Below the pieces are notes generated by a model. The model saw only the letters and a program-made list of their open reading frames with translations, did no database searches and was not told the DNA's origin. Positions 1 to 6,348 of a stretch of 13,911 bases of DNA are shown here, piece after piece. This DNA comes from Coriobacteriia bacterium (lineage in GTDB: Bacteria > Actinomycetota > Coriobacteriia > WRKU01 > WQUG01): assembly GCA_009785705.1 (NCBI GenBank), contig WQVS01000028.1, forward strand, positions 1 through 13,911. The letters run 5' to 3'. Made by a program: the position numbers and the translations under genes. The first letter of the stretch is position 1, and every line of letters begins with the position of its first letter.

Positions 1-47
1 CCTCGCTTGTTAATCCTTGGAACGTATTCAAATGCAGAAAATTGTAA

Positions 48-79
48 CAAAGCATAGGCACTGCACGAACTATGCTTTG
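48..79. repeat. Inverted repeat with 10-bp arms near the left edge
   Basis: The arms caaagcatag (48-57) and ctatgctttg (70-79) are perfect complements separated by a 12-base loop. On the minus strand the hairpin is followed by TTACAATTTTC, which is T-rich but not a clean T-run. It could be a weak secondary terminator downstream of nrfA or belong to a gene left of the window. No coding region can be supported in 1-133; the open stretches there are very short. Confidence 0.4.
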
Positions 80-133
80 CTAAGTGTTATTTAGCTAAAT
101 TGAAATCCTGGCATCAGGACTCAGTAAAGGCTA

Positions 134-164
134 CAAGAAAAGCTCACGGTGAGCTATTTTTTCT
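134..164 (-). terminator. Probable bidirectional Rho-independent terminator after nrfA
   Basis: The arms agctcac (141-147) and gtgagct (149-155) form a short hairpin. On the minus strand it is preceded by an A-tract and followed by TTTTCTTG. On the plus strand it is followed by ATTTTTTCT. This gives terminator form in both directions. It lies about 60 nt past the nrfA stop, so it probably ends the nrfA transcript, and may also end a plus-strand transcript entering from the left. The stem is only 7 bp with a very tight loop, so efficiency is uncertain. Confidence 0.6.
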
Positions 165-167
165 CCC

Positions 168-202
168 AAAGTGACAGTGGGCAAATTGCCCACTGTCACT
201 TT
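168..202. repeat. Perfect 17-bp inverted repeat 3' of nrfA
   Basis: The sequence aaagtgacagtgggcaa (168-184) is followed by one base and then its exact reverse complement (186-202). It starts 17 nt after the nrfA stop codon and precedes the terminator-like hairpin at 134-164. On the minus strand it is followed by GGGAGAAAAAATAG rather than a T-run, so it is not a textbook terminator by itself. A 3' mRNA-stabilising hairpin, a component of a composite terminator, or a protein-binding palindrome are all possible. Confidence 0.75.
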
Positions 203-219
203 ATGCTTAAATCTTCGTG

Positions 220-1554
220 TTACTCGCTTAAAAGTTGCTCTGCTTGGTCTAGGACCTCTTCTGCCCTTTGCATCCATCTGTGATTGCCCTCATAGTTATG
301 GACTCCGTTACCATTTTCTGAGAAGACCCAATCAAAGAACCAAACTGCCTCGCGCTCTAGGCCTCGCAAGACCTCAATACGGCTCTCTGAAAGCTGATCG
401 GCATCTTGTGCCGCTGCAAAAGCAATCTGGAAATCTGCGAGGCGTTCACCCAGTGCAAGCGTGCGTGACCTGCTACTTGCCTGGGTATCAGAAATCAACT
501 GAAGAATAGCTTCGTCTCCCCCGCCATGACAAGGTGCGCAGGCAGTGTCTCTGATTTCTCGCGACTGTGAAGGTGAAGTAATTGTATGATTAGTGAGGAA
601 CCCGCCCTGTCCATCAGAGGTCGACCGCACCATGTGACAGTCCACACAAGTCATACCCTCTTGCTGATGAATGCTGCCCGCAAAATGCTGATATTCGGGA
701 TGCTGGACTTTGACCTGCTCTGTACCAGTATTGGGATTTACATGGTCAACTAACCCCAGCGCATTATAGTAGGCAAAAATAATCTCTGGATCAGTAGGTC
801 CTGGAGCTAACGATACTTGCCAAGTCTGTTGGTCAAAGTAATATTCGTTGTGACATTGGGCGCAAGATGCTGTTGAGCCACGCGTATCCTCATACCAAAC
901 ACTAAAGTGACTGCGGATAGAGCCCGTGAAACCTCCGTCAAGACCTTCCCCACCAATACCGCGCCCTGGTTCATTGCGGTGGCAGTCATAACAGGTAATA
1001 GTGTTAGTCATTTGGTCGGCCACTTCGTGGAAACCGCGAGACCAGGTTCCTACAGGATCACGTGCCTCCATAACGACATAGTCCGGGGTCTTACAAGAAA
1101 AGCAGGATGCGGGATGCTCATCGGTAAGGCGTGGAGTCGTCTTTACATTGTCAACTGCATTTTCATGCGGCAAAGGTGAATAATAGGCATTCTCAAAGCG
1201 AGAGCCTGCAAAGATAGTGTTAAGGAAGGGATACAACTCCAGGTAGTCCTTTTTGGGCTCAGTGTTCCTGTTTTTTAGGAAGCTCTCGGTTTGATAGGGG
1301 AAGTCTTCCAGCCAGTAAGTCGCATTCAGAATGGGGTCATAATCGATTGGCCTAATCTGATCTGGCTGCATTGAAGGGCTGGGGAGTCCTCCCATTCCCA
1401 CCGGGTCTTCCTGCTGCTCAGTCGCGGAAGGTGCTGCCTGTTGCGGCTGTTGCGGCTGGTCATCCGTAAGCGCTGAGAATGCGACTACTCCAATGATGAG
1501 GGCAAGAATTCCCCCCATGGTAGTCAGCAAGATAACAATGATCCTTTGTTGCAT
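220..1554 (-). CDS. nrfA: Ammonia-forming cytochrome c nitrite reductase NrfA, membrane-anchored form
   Basis: This is a pentahaem nitrite reductase that reduces nitrite to ammonium with six electrons outside the cytoplasmic membrane. The five haem motifs are CFSCK (151-155, the family's Lys-ligated catalytic haem), CYDCH (188-192), CAQCH (231-235), CVDCH (303-307) and CAPCH (339-343). Other matches are Arg119 in GSRF (substrate arginine), Glu237-Tyr238-Tyr239 after haem 3, and the KVQHP stretch (282-286) that supplies the calcium site and active-site His. Residues about 5-29 form one hydrophobic segment, followed by a Pro/Gln-rich linker (about 31-65) without a clear signal-peptidase site, which suggests a tethered protein. 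The ATG at 1554 has a good GAGAGGACC ribosome site. The gene stands alone: no nrfH quinol-dehydrogenase partner is adjacent, since a tRNA gene lies upstream and a terminator downstream. Family assignment is secure; the electron donor is unknown. Confidence 0.97.
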   Translation of the reverse strand: MQQRIIVILLTTMGGILALIIGVVAFSALTDDQPQQPQQAAPSATEQQEDPVGMGGLPSPSMQPDQIRPIDYDPILNATYWLEDFPYQTESFLKNRNTEPKKDYLELYPFLNTIFAGSRFENAYYSPLPHENAVDNVKTTPRLTDEHPASCFSCKTPDYVVMEARDPVGTWSRGFHEVADQMTNTITCYDCHRNEPGRGIGGEGLDGGFTGSIRSHFSVWYEDTRGSTASCAQCHNEYYFDQQTWQVSLAPGPTDPEIIFAYYNALGLVDHVNPNTGTEQVKVQHPEYQHFAGSIHQQEGMTCVDCHMVRSTSDGQGGFLTNHTITSPSQSREIRDTACAPCHGGGDEAILQLISDTQASSRSRTLALGERLADFQIAFAAAQDADQLSESRIEVLRGLEREAVWFFDWVFSENGNGVHNYEGNHRWMQRAEEVLDQAEQLLSE

Positions 1555-1572
1555 ATGCGGTCCTCTCTGTGT

Positions 1573-1606
1573 CCGTCAGAAATGACTATACATGGAAAGC
1601 CGTCAG
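1573..1606 (-). promoter_or_regulatory. Candidate nrfA promoter with paired CCGTCAG repeats
   Basis: Read on the minus strand, a TATAGT (1585-1590) lies about 30 nt before the nrfA start, with a poor and short-spaced TTGCCT upstream. It is flanked by two copies of CTGACGG (plus-strand CCGTCAG at 1573-1579 and 1600-1606), whose starts are 27 nt apart. The arrangement would suit a regulator gripping both sides of a -10 element. The missing good -35 is compatible with activator dependence. This is seen by eye only. Confidence 0.25.
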
Positions 1607-1659
1607 GCAACATGGGACGAGTTACCTTCGCCTTCCACACAAGGCATATCATAACGCAA

Positions 1660-1770
1660 TCACCAAAGAGGAGGCAAATCTGGAACAGTGTAAAACTCAT
1701 CTAGCTCAGCATCCAGAATGGCGTTTTTCAGGGCCAGAAAGGCTTGAGTGGAGTTAGGGCTCAGACACAC
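1660..1770 (-). other. Possible 36-codon small ORF upstream of nrfA
   Basis: A GTG at 1770 is preceded by AGGACAAAAT, a reasonable ribosome site at 6-nt spacing, and opens a 36-codon frame with an acidic C-terminal half (…LDAELDEFYTVPDLPPLW). It fits between the tRNA gene and nrfA. Read further back the frame runs into the tRNA, which is certainly non-coding, so only this short piece could be real. It could equally be chance or the remnant of a decayed gene. I recognise no family. The rest of 1555-1847 holds the candidate nrfA promoter and a 10-bp-spaced direct repeat tcctataag (1778-1786, 1788-1796). Confidence 0.15.
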
Positions 1771-1847
1771 ATTTTGTCCTATAAGCCTCCTATAAGTCCC
1801 CAGAATTGCAAAAGCCAGAAGCACTATGCCTCTGACCTGCACTGTTC

Positions 1848-1923
1848 TGGTGGAGGTTACCGGGATCGAACCGGTGACCTCTGGCTTGCAAAGCCAGCGC
1901 TCTCCCAGCTGAGCTAAACCCCC
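1848..1923 (-). tRNA. tRNA-Ala, anticodon UGC
   Basis: The reverse complement folds as a full cloverleaf. The acceptor stem is GGGGGTT paired with AACCTCC (one G-U). The D arm contains GCTC…GAGC. The anticodon stem CTGGC/GCCAG encloses the loop TTTGCAA, giving anticodon TGC. The T arm is ACCGG-TTCGATC-CCGGT. The discriminator base is A (1851) and CCA is encoded at 1848-1850. Anticodon bases lie at 1888-1890. It has its own sigma-70-type promoter just upstream; no clear terminator was seen downstream before nrfA. Confidence 0.97.
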
Positions 1924-1944
1924 ACTAGTAAACAGCAGCATATA

Positions 1945-1972
1945 ACTATACAGCATTTTGAGAATACGTCAA
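1945..1972 (-). promoter_or_regulatory. Sigma-70-type promoter for tRNA-Ala
   Basis: On the minus strand TTGACG (1967-1972) and TATAGT (1945-1950) are separated by 16 nt and lie about 22 nt before the tRNA 5' end. Both boxes match the consensus in five of six positions. The site sits between the stop codon of the glycerophosphotransferase gene and the tRNA, so the tRNA does not depend on read-through from the polymer operon. Confidence 0.7.
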
Positions 1973-1994
1973 ATTTACGATTTTCGATTGTAAC

Positions 1995-3287
1995 TCATCC
2001 CTCGGCCTCTGAAAATAGTTGGCGGGCAAGCTCTTTAGCCGCGTGCTCCCCTTCCCATGGATTAAACTTCTGATTAAATTCCTCGTACTGTTTGTCATAG
2101 ACAAAATTATTCACGGCCTCCTTGATGGCACGAGGCAGCTCTTCTTGTTCCTTTGCGACTATACCAGGGAAGGTATGCGGATCAAAATATGTTCCCATCT
2201 GCTCCTGTGAATATTCTTCCCAATCATAGAGATAATACACTATAGGACGCTTCAGATTGGCAAAGTCAAATATCGTTCCTGAGTAATCAGAAATAAGCAC
2301 ATCACTGATAAGGTAAAGCTCATTTACATCCATCACTTCAGTTACGTCTCGCACAAATTCACTGTAATTCTCTTGCGCAATTGATTTGGCCTCATTGCTG
2401 TGTCCTCTAAAAAGTAAGACATATTCTTCGCCCAGTTGTTCTTGAAGAAAACGAAAGTCCATTGGGCTGCTGTAAACATATCCGACGCCCCTCTTAAATT
2501 TTGTCGGTCGCCAGGTTGGGGCATATAGCGCAACTTTTTTACCTTCAGGAATGGAATGCTCCTGCTTAAAGCGAGCAATGTCATCATCTGTGTACGTAAA
2601 CAATGCGTCGTTTCTAGGATATCCCGCTAACAACAATTTTGAACTGTCTTTTTGTAACCCATAGGCTGAAGCCATAATGGGCGCAAATACGGGGGCAGGT
2701 ACCAACAAGCTGGTAAATCTGCGACTACTTCTTTCAAATGCACGAATCTTACTTTTCTGGGTAGAATTCCCAGCACCAAAGTGCAAAGCGTCACAGCCAA
2801 TTCTTTTTATAGGCTTACCATGCCATGCATTCAAATTAACCTGATCTGCTGCAGGAGTCAGATAGCCCGCAACTGAAAGGTTAGCCACCCAGTATTTTGC
2901 CTGCGCATAAGCTCGCAAATATTCAGCACTGTTCCTTTTAACGACTTTTGTGCGACTGCAGTCCTCCAAAAAGGCAAAGTCTTCTGGCTCTTGCACAGAC
3001 CACACAAAACAAAAGTCTTGATATTTAGGGCTGCTCAACATGTGCTCATAAAGTCCACGCGGATTACAGTTAAATCCAAGGCCACGGTAAGATTCAAAAA
3101 CAACCATCTGATTGTTCCGCCCTATTGTCTGGCGAAATCGCAAATACATCGCTCCACGATACAGGTAGCGCAATCTTTTTTTGACTTCAGAGACAAATCG
3201 CCTCAGTTTCTTTTTTGGAACTATGGCAAAATTAATAATGCTCAAAATCAGAGCCATGATTGCCAAGGTTAACGTTAGAGCTTCCAT
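1995..3287 (-). CDS. CDP-glycerol glycerophosphotransferase family protein (TagB/TagF-like)
   Basis: This 430-aa protein matches the family that transfers polyol-phosphate from CDP-activated donors onto a growing teichoic-acid or capsule chain at the inner membrane face. Residues 4-23 are a hydrophobic N-terminal anchor followed by a very basic stretch (24-50). The N-terminal lobe starts at about 60 (VVFESYRGLG). Family motifs in the catalytic part are NLNAWHGKP (151-159), GYPRND (222-227), YAPTWRP (255-261), FRGHSN (293-298) and the donor-binding run ISDVLISDYSGTIFDF (327-342). His156 and His296 fall at the conserved family histidines. It is the last gene of the kdsA-kdsD-kdsC run, 24 nt after kdsC. 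The ATG at 3287 is preceded by GAAAGAAGAA. Whether it adds one unit (primase-like) or polymerises, and whether the polyol is glycerol, ribitol or another, cannot be read from sequence. Confidence 0.93.
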   Translation of the reverse strand: MEALTLTLAIMALILSIINFAIVPKKKLRRFVSEVKKRLRYLYRGAMYLRFRQTIGRNNQMVVFESYRGLGFNCNPRGLYEHMLSSPKYQDFCFVWSVQEPEDFAFLEDCSRTKVVKRNSAEYLRAYAQAKYWVANLSVAGYLTPAADQVNLNAWHGKPIKRIGCDALHFGAGNSTQKSKIRAFERSSRRFTSLLVPAPVFAPIMASAYGLQKDSSKLLLAGYPRNDALFTYTDDDIARFKQEHSIPEGKKVALYAPTWRPTKFKRGVGYVYSSPMDFRFLQEQLGEEYVLLFRGHSNEAKSIAQENYSEFVRDVTEVMDVNELYLISDVLISDYSGTIFDFANLKRPIVYYLYDWEEYSQEQMGTYFDPHTFPGIVAKEQEELPRAIKEAVNNFVYDKQYEEFNQKFNPWEGEHAAKELARQLFSEAEG

Positions 3288-3311
3288 CTATGTTCTTCTT
3301 TCTCGCGAACT

Positions 3312-3800
3312 TTAAAAGGTTTCCCTAGCAGAAGTTTTATCCTCAAAACCAAATACAAGATCAATTGCTTCTCGGACAGCTCCTTCTCCGCCGGAACGAG
3401 ACAGCCCAATAAATCCGTGACCTCTTATTGCATCAACTGCGTTAGCAGGGATAAAGGCTTTTCCTGCGATAGACAAACATCCCAAATCGTTTGTATCGTC
3501 TCCGATGTAGGCAACTTCCTCCATAGTAAGCCCCAGGTCAGCAACAAGCTTCTCTAATACTGGTCTTTTATCTTTTATTTTCTGAAAGACTTCTTTTATT
3601 CCAAGCTCTTTGGCACGAGCCTCAACAATTTCCGATTGGCGCCCTGTAATAATCGCTGTATGAATACCTGCCTTATGCAGCAAGGTAATACCCATCCCAT
3701 CTTGCGAATGGAAGCCCTTGAATAGCTCTCCGGACGGACCAATGAACAATTTCCCATCGGTAAGAGTTCCATCAACATCCATGACAAACAGTTTAATCAT
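3312..3800 (-). CDS. kdsC: 3-deoxy-D-manno-octulosonate 8-phosphate phosphatase (KdsC)
   Basis: KdsC hydrolyses Kdo-8-phosphate to Kdo in the cytoplasm. The 162-aa length is that of a minimal type-C0 HAD phosphatase with no cap domain. HAD motifs are complete: MDVDGTLTDG with nucleophile Asp8 and acid/base Asp10, the TGR of motif II (52-54), Lys78 as motif III, and IGDDTNDL with Asp101/Asp102 as motif IV. The C-terminal SGGEGAVREAID (136-147) is the GGxGAVRE signature of the KdsC family. Its start overlaps the kdsD stop by one base (TAATG), so the two are probably translationally coupled. YrbI-like phosphatases can act in nonulosonate pathways too, but kdsA and kdsD next door make Kdo the natural substrate. 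Confidence 0.93.
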   Translation of the reverse strand: MIKLFVMDVDGTLTDGKLFIGPSGELFKGFHSQDGMGITLLHKAGIHTAIITGRQSEIVEARAKELGIKEVFQKIKDKRPVLEKLVADLGLTMEEVAYIGDDTNDLGCLSIAGKAFIPANAVDAIRGHGFIGLSRSGGEGAVREAIDLVFGFEDKTSARETF

Positions 3801-4780
3801 TATAAAAGCCCCGCCTTAGAAATATCAGAAAGCGACAGTATTCCAACGAGGCGTCCATCTTCAACCACGGGAAGTGCTGATAGGAATTTGCCTTCAACAG
3901 TTTGCATCTCCCTAAGAGCATCATCAACCAACATACGACTCTCTGTAATATGAGCCTTCCTATTTATATATTTTTCAACATTATCATTTAGTGCCTCATC
4001 ATCACCTTGACTTATCAAGCGTCGTAGATCTCCATCGGTAAAGATGCCCACATATTGACCCTGTTCATCTACAATACAAACACAACCAACAGGTTTTGCA
4101 CACATTTCCAAGACCGCTTCTCTGACAGAGGCATTACCTGAAACAACAGCTATCTCTTCATCTTTTTTCATAATATCGTCAACGCTGAGCGTCAGACGTC
4201 TCCCCAAAAGTCCATTGGGGTGATAAATCGCAAAGTCTTGCGAGCGAAATCCTCTAAGTTTTGCCAAAACAACAGCAAGAGCATCTCCGGCAACAAGTGA
4301 TACCGTGGTTGAAGTAGTCGGCACCAAGTTGTCTAAATAAGCTTCCTGTGTCGAAGGAAGTAACCACAGCACATCTGCAAGCTTTGCAAGACTGCTCTGC
4401 TCGCGCTCTGTAATAGCAATTAGTCGAGCACCGATAGTTTTAATGGAAGGAATGAGCTTAATAACCTCTTCGCTTTCTCCACCCCGACTTACGGCTAAGA
4501 CAATGTCTTCTTCATAAATAAGACCAAGGTCTCCATGCAGGCCTTCTGCTGGATGCATAAAGAGAGTCTTTAGTCCCAGGCTTGCCATGGTTGCCGTAAC
4601 CTTTTTGTAGATGTGCCCAGATTTCCCCATAGCAGTAATAATTAGGCGACCCTCACACTGCTGTATTGCCTCAACCACCTCTACAAAATTATCATCGATA
4701 GTAGCCTTTAGTGACTGAACGCCTAGGATCTCCTCATCAATAACGCGCTGAGCTTCCGCCTTTATTTCAAATGAATTCAT
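3800..4780 (-). CDS. kdsD: D-arabinose-5-phosphate isomerase (KdsD/KpsF type)
   Basis: This enzyme converts ribulose-5-phosphate to arabinose-5-phosphate, the entry step of Kdo synthesis. An N-terminal SIS domain (about 30-180) carries AMGKSGH (50-56), HPAEGLHGDLG (76-86), SRGGESEE (98-105) and PTTSTTVSLVAGDALAV (154-170). HPNGLLGRRL (187-196) marks the junction, followed by two CBS domains (about 201-262 and 268-326). The length of 326 aa is normal for the full three-domain form. Position 99 of the sugar-phosphate loop is Arg, where this family more often has a small residue or Asn before the second Gly/Ser. It overlaps kdsA by one base (TAATG). In capsule loci the same family is named KpsF and in sorbitol operons GutQ; the kdsA/kdsC context supports the Kdo role. 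Confidence 0.94.
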   Translation of the reverse strand: MNSFEIKAEAQRVIDEEILGVQSLKATIDDNFVEVVEAIQQCEGRLIITAMGKSGHIYKKVTATMASLGLKTLFMHPAEGLHGDLGLIYEEDIVLAVSRGGESEEVIKLIPSIKTIGARLIAITEREQSSLAKLADVLWLLPSTQEAYLDNLVPTTSTTVSLVAGDALAVVLAKLRGFRSQDFAIYHPNGLLGRRLTLSVDDIMKKDEEIAVVSGNASVREAVLEMCAKPVGCVCIVDEQGQYVGIFTDGDLRRLISQGDDEALNDNVEKYINRKAHITESRMLVDDALREMQTVEGKFLSALPVVEDGRLVGILSLSDISKAGLL

Positions 4781-5562
4781 TAGTCCAGTGCTCCCTTTAC
4801 TTTAAGTATCCGCTGCAGCATGCCTTCTGCCTCTGATAGGGGCACCATGTTTGGCCCATCACACAGGGCATCATCAGGGCAGGGATGTATCTCCATAAAC
4901 AAAGCATCGACACCACAGACTACTGCTGACTTTGCCAAATGCTCGACATAATGACGATCGCCATCAGTGGCATCACCTTTTCCACCTGGCTTTTGCACAC
5001 TGTGCGTACAATCAAAAACCAAGGGGTATCCGTAGCTTTTCATATCAACAAGCCCACGCATATCGACTACTAGATTGTTATAGCCAAAAAAGGTTCCTCG
5101 CTCACAGAGCATAATCGACTTTGCACCACTGTCCTCAAGCTTTTGAACAACATTCTTCATATCCCAGGCTGCCAAAAATTGTGCCTTTTTTACATTAATT
5201 GTCTTACCTGTTTTTGCTGCAGCAACCAGAAGATCTGTTTGTCGGCAAAGAAAGGCGGGGATCTGAATAATGTCTGCAACCTCAGCAACAGGCGCCGCCT
5301 GCCATGGCTCATGGATATCTGTAGCTATCTTTACTCCAAATTGTTCCTTAACCTTTGCAAGCTGCCTCAGACCTTCCTCAATCCCTGGACCTCGAAAAGC
5401 ATTGATTGAAGTCCTGTTTGCCTTATCGAATGAAGCCTTGAAGTAATAATCAATGTTTAATCTATCGGTAATTTTGCAGAGCTCATCAGCCGTCTGTAAA
5501 AGCATATCTTCCGATTCTATAACGCAAGGTCCTGCAATTAATGTGAACGTAGGCAAGGCCAT
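4780..5562 (-). CDS. kdsA: 3-deoxy-8-phosphooctulonate synthase (Kdo-8-phosphate synthase)
   Basis: KdsA condenses phosphoenolpyruvate with arabinose-5-phosphate to Kdo-8-phosphate. The 260-aa TIM-barrel protein has the KdsA signatures LIAGPCVIES (8-17), FKASFDKANRTS, FRGPG, TDIHEPWQ, IIQIPAFLCRQTDLL, NVKKAQF and DCTHSVQKPGG. Cys13 in GPCVIES, together with the later DCTHS His, FMEIHP Glu and CDGPN Asp, fits the metal-dependent class (Aquifex type) rather than the metal-independent Escherichia type, which has Asn at that position. NeuB-type sialic acid synthases look different, so this is Kdo and not a nonulosonate. The ATG at 5562 is preceded by a strong AGGAG, and a promoter lies about 55 nt upstream. 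It leads the kdsA-kdsD-kdsC-glycerophosphotransferase run. Confidence 0.96.
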   Translation of the reverse strand: MALPTFTLIAGPCVIESEDMLLQTADELCKITDRLNIDYYFKASFDKANRTSINAFRGPGIEEGLRQLAKVKEQFGVKIATDIHEPWQAAPVAEVADIIQIPAFLCRQTDLLVAAAKTGKTINVKKAQFLAAWDMKNVVQKLEDSGAKSIMLCERGTFFGYNNLVVDMRGLVDMKSYGYPLVFDCTHSVQKPGGKGDATDGDRHYVEHLAKSAVVCGVDALFMEIHPCPDDALCDGPNMVPLSEAEGMLQRILKVKGALD

Positions 5563-5617
5563 GTTTTCTCCTGTTCTGTTCTGGCTAGTAAGACTATCTG
5601 ATGGTCAGTAAGCACCC

Positions 5618-5645
5618 ATTGTACACCAGTAAATGCCTATCACAA
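5618..5645 (-). promoter_or_regulatory. Candidate promoter of the kdsA operon
   Basis: On the minus strand TTGTGA (5640-5645) and TACAAT (5618-5623) are spaced by 16 nt, giving a leader of about 50 nt before the kdsA ATG. The site is in the only long gap (5563-5700) within the polymer gene block. I see no terminator after the preceding gene, so kdsA may be read from both this promoter and the upstream operon. Confidence 0.55.
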
Positions 5646-5700
5646 TGTAGCAACCTGCTCGTCAGCAAAAGGACTACGGATAGGTGTAAGCAACATCTAA

Positions 5701-6348
5701 CTAATCTTTCTGCAACGAGGCAAGCGTCAAGGCCATATCGTAATCATCCCTTGTGTCGATATCAATTCCTTCAAATTCGCCTACAGCAGCAATATACGGA
5801 TTGATGCCCGTACGACGATTCAATTCGGTAAATACACTTCGCCTGAAGGCATAAAATCCACTTGTTTCTGCATAGATTGGCTCTAGGTCTTGTGTTCTTG
5901 GAATGTTCGTCGGACTAAAGTTAACTGGCTGCCCCTCGTACCATGCAAAAGTCCTCACCTCTTTAGCCGAAAAAGCCGAATCGTGTCCGTGCTCTCGCAT
6001 CTGCCGTAGAGCATTTTCAATAGTGTCTGCCTTTATAAAGGGTGATGTAGTATGCGCCAATACATAGGTATCTGCCCTAACCTCTTCAATGAACGATGTG
6101 TATATTTCGTGCCCTTTTACAAAGTTTCCATCAAGACTCTCACTACGTTGTAAAAATTGAGCACCAGCAGGAATATGTTCAACTATTTCAGGGGAACTAC
6201 AATACACATAAACTTCATCAATAGATGAGACATCAAGTAAAGTTTGCACAATGTGAAAGCACATGGGCTTGCCCAATATCGGGAGCAGGTTTTTTCGTGG
6301 CAACCTTTCACTATTCAGCTTAATGGGAACAAAGGCAACTGTCTTCAC
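5701..6348 (-). CDS. NeuA/acylneuraminate-type cytidylyltransferase, candidate CMP-Kdo synthetase
   Basis: This 215-aa CTP:sugar-acid cytidylyltransferase has the nucleotide-binding N-terminus FVPIKLNSERLPRKNL (6-21), ILGKPM, the HTTSPF stretch that replaces the usual Q-x-TSP, and the C-terminal GIDIDTRDDYDMA that supplies acidic metal ligands. The P-loop resembles the NeuA group (CMP-sialate, -legionaminate or -pseudaminate synthetases) more than classical KdsB, which starts IPARYxSTRLPGKPL and is longer. No sialate, legionaminate or pseudaminate biosynthesis gene is present, but a complete route to Kdo is, so CMP-Kdo synthesis is the best inference. The start is GTG at 6348 inside TAGTG, overlapping the upstream stop by one base, with a good AGGAGA site ahead. 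It ends the phosphonate/transport operon 138 nt before kdsA. Confidence 0.82.
   Translation of the reverse strand: MKTVAFVPIKLNSERLPRKNLLPILGKPMCFHIVQTLLDVSSIDEVYVYCSSPEIVEHIPAGAQFLQRSESLDGNFVKGHEIYTSFIEEVRADTYVLAHTTSPFIKADTIENALRQMREHGHDSAFSAKEVRTFAWYEGQPVNFSPTNIPRTQDLEPIYAETSGFYAFRRSVFTELNRRTGINPYIAAVGEFEGIDIDTRDDYDMALTLASLQKD

Noticed and set aside
171..509. 112-codon plus-strand frame over the 3' end of nrfA
   Set aside because: It begins inside the palindrome and is antisense to the well-supported nrfA; composition is not protein-like.
1660..1956. 98-residue minus-strand open frame running through the tRNA
   Set aside because: Its N-terminal half is the familiar false translation of a tRNA gene (GLAQLGERW…GSIPVTST). 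Only the part after 1770 could be coding.
4780..6348. A sialic, legionaminic or pseudaminic acid pathway suggested by the NeuA-type enzyme
   Set aside because: The synthase here is KdsA and not NeuB-like, and there is no epimerase, aminotransferase or acetyltransferase set for nonulosonic acids.
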